A stretch of 8,149 nucleotides of DNA from Candidatus Gallimonas caecicola. GTDB lineage: Bacteria; Bacillota; Clostridia; Christensenellales; Borkfalkiaceae. The notes beneath the pieces are model-generated. The model had not been told where the DNA came from, did no database searches, and saw only the letters and a program-made list of their open reading frames with translations. The translations under genes and the position numbers were made by a program. Positions 5,971 through 8,149 of this stretch are shown one piece after another (position 1 is the first letter of the stretch; each line of letters begins with the position of its first letter). The stretch is from NCBI GenBank assembly GCA_904394195.1, contig CAJFNH010000050.1:1-8149 (forward strand). The letters run 5' to 3'.

Positions 5971-7473
5971 TTATATTTGTTTTTTGAGGTTTTCAAGGTT
6001 GAGGAAGGGGTACTTGGAAAGGAACGCATACAGCTCCTGCATGATCTGCCTGTTGCCGCCCGGTGTGTTGCTCTCCACATTGACGGGCATGATGGGCTCG
6101 TGCAGGCTCATGCGGATGAGCGCCCAGCCGTCACCGTGCGCGGCGTCAAAGTTGACGCGCACGCCCTCGAAGTTGTCCGGCGCAAGGGTCATATAGGCAC
6201 ATTGCTGCGCGTGCGCCGTGAAGTCGGCGATCACGCCCTTGCCCAGCGCCTTGAAGTCGCACCCCGGAATAAAGGCAAGGCGCACTTCGGCAGCCTCGGC
6301 GGGCTCGGGCAGATCGGCAATGAGCGACATCAGGTCTTTCCCTTCCTTCGCGCAGCCCGCAAGGGCAATGAGAAGGCGGGTGACCAGGTACGCGCCGTCG
6401 TCCAGGAAGTAATTTTCCTTGAGCGCCGCATGGCCGCTCGTCTCGATGGCGAGGGGAGAGTATTCTCCCTCGGCGTTTAGGCGCCTGCTTTCGTTGATGA
6501 CGTTCTTATAGCCCCGTTTGAAGCGGCGGTGTACGCCGCCGTGCGCACGGATAAAGGTGGCAAGCCCGTCGCTCGTGACCGAGTCGGTGACGATGACGCC
6601 CGGCTTTTCCGCCAAGAGAATGGCGGAGATGAGCGCGATCAGGCGGTTGCGGTTGATCTCCTCGCCGTCAGAAGCGACGGCGCCCGCCCGGTCGACGTCC
6701 GTATCGAAGATGATGCCGAAGTCGGCGTGATGCTCTCTGACCGCCGCGCAGACGGAGCGCATCGCCTCCTCGTTTTCGGGGTTGGGGATGTGGTTGGGGA
6801 AGTGCCCGTCCGGCTCAAGGAACTGCGAGCCCGTCGTATCCGCGCCCAGTGGCTTCAAAACGAGGTCGACATAGAAGCCGCCCGCGCCATTGCCCGCGTC
6901 CACCAGGATGCGTTTGCCCGCAAGGGGCTTGTCCTCCCCGCACGCCGCCCGCACCTTTTTTACAAGGCCGTCGGCATACGCTGCGATATAGCTCTTTTGG
7001 CTCACGCTGCCGCTGCCGAGCGGGAAGTCACCCTTCGCCGCGATCTTCAGGATGTCGGCAACGTCGGTGCCCTCCAGTCCGCCCTCCGGGGTGAAGAACT
7101 TGAGCCCGTTCTTTTGCCACGGCAGATGGCTCGCCGTGATCATCACGGCAACGTCCGCGCCGAAGTCGCCTTGCAGCAGCATGAACATGGACGGCGTGGA
7201 GGAAAGTCCCGTCAGGATGACGTCTCCTCCGCATGAGGTGTACCCCTGTGCGACAAGATCGCAGATGTGCTGCGCCGAAAGGCGGGAATCGTGCCCCACG
7301 GCAAGCACGGGCGCCCGTTTGCCCGTCTTGCGCGTAGCCCACACGAAGAACGCTTTGGCAATGGAAAGCACCGCCTCGTCTGTCAGCGTCACGGGGTCAT
7401 TTTCCACGCCCGCAAGCGCAGTTCCGCGCACGTCCGTACCGTTGCGCAGGTTGAGAAATTCCTGTTCGGTCAT
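5971..7473 (-). CDS. Divergent phosphomannomutase/phosphoglucomutase
   Basis: This 500-residue member of the alpha-D-phosphohexomutase superfamily is expected to interconvert hexose 1- and 6-phosphates in the cytosol. The catalytic loop is ITASHLPWQKNG (112-123, phosphoserine Ser115) with Leu where the common form has Asn. The metal loop is DTDVDRAG (257-264), keeping the three aspartates 257, 259 and 261 but not the usual DPDADR/DPDSDR wording. The sugar loop is ETSGHAALKENYFLDDGAYL (344-363). The C-terminal phosphate loop reads RMSLHEPIMPVNVES (454-468) instead of RPSGTEP. From memory, these substitutions occur together in a known but less studied mutase subfamily that also includes plant chloroplast proteins, so the enzyme is probably active. 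Its preferred sugar is unknown. The start ATG at 7473 follows a run of six G's only three bases away, with no other in-frame start nearby. The gene leads an operon with transketolase and has a good promoter about 66 bases upstream. Confidence 0.9.
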   Translation of the reverse strand: MTEQEFLNLRNGTDVRGTALAGVENDPVTLTDEAVLSIAKAFFVWATRKTGKRAPVLAVGHDSRLSAQHICDLVAQGYTSCGGDVILTGLSSTPSMFMLLQGDFGADVAVMITASHLPWQKNGLKFFTPEGGLEGTDVADILKIAAKGDFPLGSGSVSQKSYIAAYADGLVKKVRAACGEDKPLAGKRILVDAGNGAGGFYVDLVLKPLGADTTGSQFLEPDGHFPNHIPNPENEEAMRSVCAAVREHHADFGIIFDTDVDRAGAVASDGEEINRNRLIALISAILLAEKPGVIVTDSVTSDGLATFIRAHGGVHRRFKRGYKNVINESRRLNAEGEYSPLAIETSGHAALKENYFLDDGAYLVTRLLIALAGCAKEGKDLMSLIADLPEPAEAAEVRLAFIPGCDFKALGKGVIADFTAHAQQCAYMTLAPDNFEGVRVNFDAAHGDGWALIRMSLHEPIMPVNVESNTPGGNRQIMQELYAFLSKYPFLNLENLKKQI

Positions 7474-7524
7474 AATCCCCCCGCGGGCATATGATTGGCG
7501 GCGCGCGTAAAAAGAACGCCGTCT

Positions 7525-7558
7525 GCCCGTACGCTTCTATTATACCGCCAAAACGGGC
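7525..7558. repeat. Short inverted repeat around the mutase -10 element
   Basis: GCCCGT (7525-7530) and ACGGGC (7553-7558) are inverted copies, centre-to-centre 28 bases apart, bracketing the -10 hexamer at 7539-7544. The downstream copy lies in the promoter spacer. This is where an operator would be placed, but six-base arms in GC-rich DNA can arise by chance. Confidence 0.3.
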
Positions 7559-7567
7559 GTTTTTCAA
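7539..7567 (-). promoter_or_regulatory. Sigma-A-type promoter of the mutase-transketolase operon
   Basis: On the minus strand TTGAAA (7567-7562) and TATAAT (7544-7539) are separated by exactly 17 bases: a 5/6 match at -35 and a perfect -10. Transcription would start near 7532, giving a leader of about 60 bases before the mutase ATG. A/T tracts lie immediately upstream and may act as an UP element. Confidence 0.82.
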
Positions 7568-7604
7568 GACCTTTTTGCAAAAAAGCAGACTTTTTTCAAA
7601 AAAA
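7561..7604. other. A/T-tract segment between divergent promoters
   Basis: Alternating runs of T and A (T4 at 7561, T5 at 7572, A6 at 7579, T6 at 7591, A7 at 7598) fill the space between the two -35 boxes in an otherwise GC-rich window. T-run centres and A-run centres recur at about 19-20 bases, close to two helical turns, which suggests intrinsic DNA bending and UP-element activity. The core TTTTTGCAAAAA (7572-7583) is a perfect 12-base palindrome. Function is inferred. Confidence 0.5.
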
Positions 7605-7606
7605 TA

Positions 7607-7635
7607 TTGCGGTTGTCATATTTTTGTGATATAAT
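7607..7635 (+). promoter_or_regulatory. Promoter of the DegV-family gene
   Basis: A perfect TATAAT at 7630-7635, preceded by TGA, forms an extended -10 (TGnTATAAT). A weak -35, TTGCGG, lies at 7607-7612 with a 17-base spacer. The extended -10 would compensate for the poor -35. Start near 7642, leader about 20 bases. A better-looking TTGTCA at 7613 is only 11 bases from the -10 and is unlikely to be the -35 box. Confidence 0.75.
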
Positions 7636-7661
7636 ACAAAAAAATATTCGGAGAATAAACA

Positions 7662-8149
7662 ATGTATCTTTTCACGCTTTCGACCGATTCAACGTGCGAT
7701 CTGTACCATGATTTCATCGTTGAAAACGACATCAAGTTCGTTCCGCTCACCTTCACGGTGGAAAAGGACGGCAAACTTGAGGACAGACTGGATGAATTCA
7801 CGACCTATCAGCAATACGTCGATTTTTACGACGAACTGCGCGCGGGTGGATTTTCGCGTACGTCCATGCTCAACTATGAATCGCACTACGAACATTTTCT
7901 GAAGCTTGCCCGCGAGGGAGCGGAGGACGTGGTGCATTTCACCATCTCTTCCGGTCTTTCGCCCACCAAGGACGTTGCGGCAAAGGCGGCGGCGGACGTG
8001 AAGAAAGACTTCCCCAAGTTCAACGTGTATGTGGTCGATCCTTTGAGCGCCACGGTGGGACAGGGCGCGCTCGTGCGGCAGGCGCTCAAGTGTCGCAATG
8101 CCGGCAAGAGCGCACAGGAGACGTATGATTACGTCAACGGACTGCGGCA
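7662..8149 (+). CDS. DegV-family fatty-acid-binding protein, 3' end outside the window
   Basis: The ATG at 7662 follows GGAG (7650-7653) by eight bases and opens a frame that runs to the right edge, 162 residues with no stop. DegV/FakB proteins bind a fatty acid in a deep pocket; some present it to a fatty-acid kinase for phospholipid synthesis, while many paralogues have no known role. The N-terminal strand and nucleotide-fold-like turn STDSTCDL (7-14), the RTSM segment (66-69), which corresponds to the family's TSQ-type lipid-carboxylate loop, ISSGLSPT (95-102) and VVDPLSATVGQG (124-135) are all in the expected order. Two of these depart from the common wording: RTSML instead of a TSQPS-type loop, and VVDP where VVDS is usual. 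It has its own extended -10 promoter and is transcribed away from the mutase operon. About 120 C-terminal residues should lie beyond the window. Confidence 0.88.
   Translation, partial: MYLFTLSTDSTCDLYHDFIVENDIKFVPLTFTVEKDGKLEDRLDEFTTYQQYVDFYDELRAGGFSRTSMLNYESHYEHFLKLAREGAEDVVHFTISSGLSPTKDVAAKAAADVKKDFPKFNVYVVDPLSATVGQGALVRQALKCRNAGKSAQETYDYVNGLR

Noticed and set aside
3355..6480. Plus-strand open frame of 1041 codons, the longest in the window.
   Set aside because: It lies codon-for-codon opposite the nitroreductase, transketolase and part of the mutase, which all share one phase. A stop in it needs a sense TTA, CTA or TCA codon, and these are rare in GC-rich genes; it ends exactly at a CTA leucine codon of the mutase (6478-6480). 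It starts at a TTG without a ribosome site inside the terminator tail, and its product is a His/Arg/Gly/Val-rich sequence with no domain.
7474..7532. Riboswitch or structured leader in the mutase 5' untranslated region.
   Set aside because: The leader is only about 60 bases, with short GC pairings and no recognisable riboswitch core or terminator/anti-terminator pair.
7613..7618. TTGTCA as the -35 box of the DegV promoter.
   Set aside because: It is only 11 bases from the TATAAT. TTGCGG at 7607 has the correct 17-base spacing and the -10 is of the extended type.

Overview
The window reads as ordinary bacterial chromosome from a GC-rich member of the Bacillota, most likely a gut clostridium of the Christensenellales type. 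That placement is an inference from purine-rich AAGGAG/GGAGG ribosome binding sites, sigma-A-like promoters in an AT-rich gap, GC-rich codon use, and a gene set of sugar-phosphate mutases, transketolase and a DegV protein. It was not confirmed by any search. I see no tRNA, rRNA, CRISPR array, insertion sequence, phage gene or toxin/defence module.

Layout. Positions 2-3240 (plus strand) carry three co-directional genes: the 3' part of a membrane protein, a second multi-pass membrane protein one base downstream, and, after a 67-base gap holding a GC hairpin made of two 14-base repeats, an alpha-phosphohexomutase of the PgcA type. A strong hairpin at 3309-3353 closes this unit and separates it from a convergent minus-strand cluster. 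Read in its own direction, that cluster is a divergent phosphoglucomutase/phosphomannomutase (7473-5971), transketolase (5952-3940) and a small nitroreductase (3894-3352). The mutase and transketolase are 18 bases apart and look like one operon. The nitroreductase lies behind another hairpin and has no clear ribosome binding site. Positions 7474-7661 are an AT-rich divergent regulatory region with two back-to-back promoters, one for the mutase-transketolase operon and one for a DegV-family lipid-binding protein that runs off the right edge.

Function. The recognisable enzymes handle sugar phosphates. The two mutases interconvert hexose 1- and 6-phosphates, linking central metabolism to polysaccharide and envelope precursors. 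Transketolase links glycolysis to the non-oxidative pentose phosphate pathway. The nitroreductase is a flavin oxidoreductase of unknown substrate and DegV binds fatty acids. Both mutases have intact catalytic serine loops but belong to clearly different subfamilies, which is the most interesting biochemical point here. I did not find a convincing new biological system. The items worth a second look are the divergent mutase, the unidentified membrane-protein pair, and the small regulatory structures between genes.
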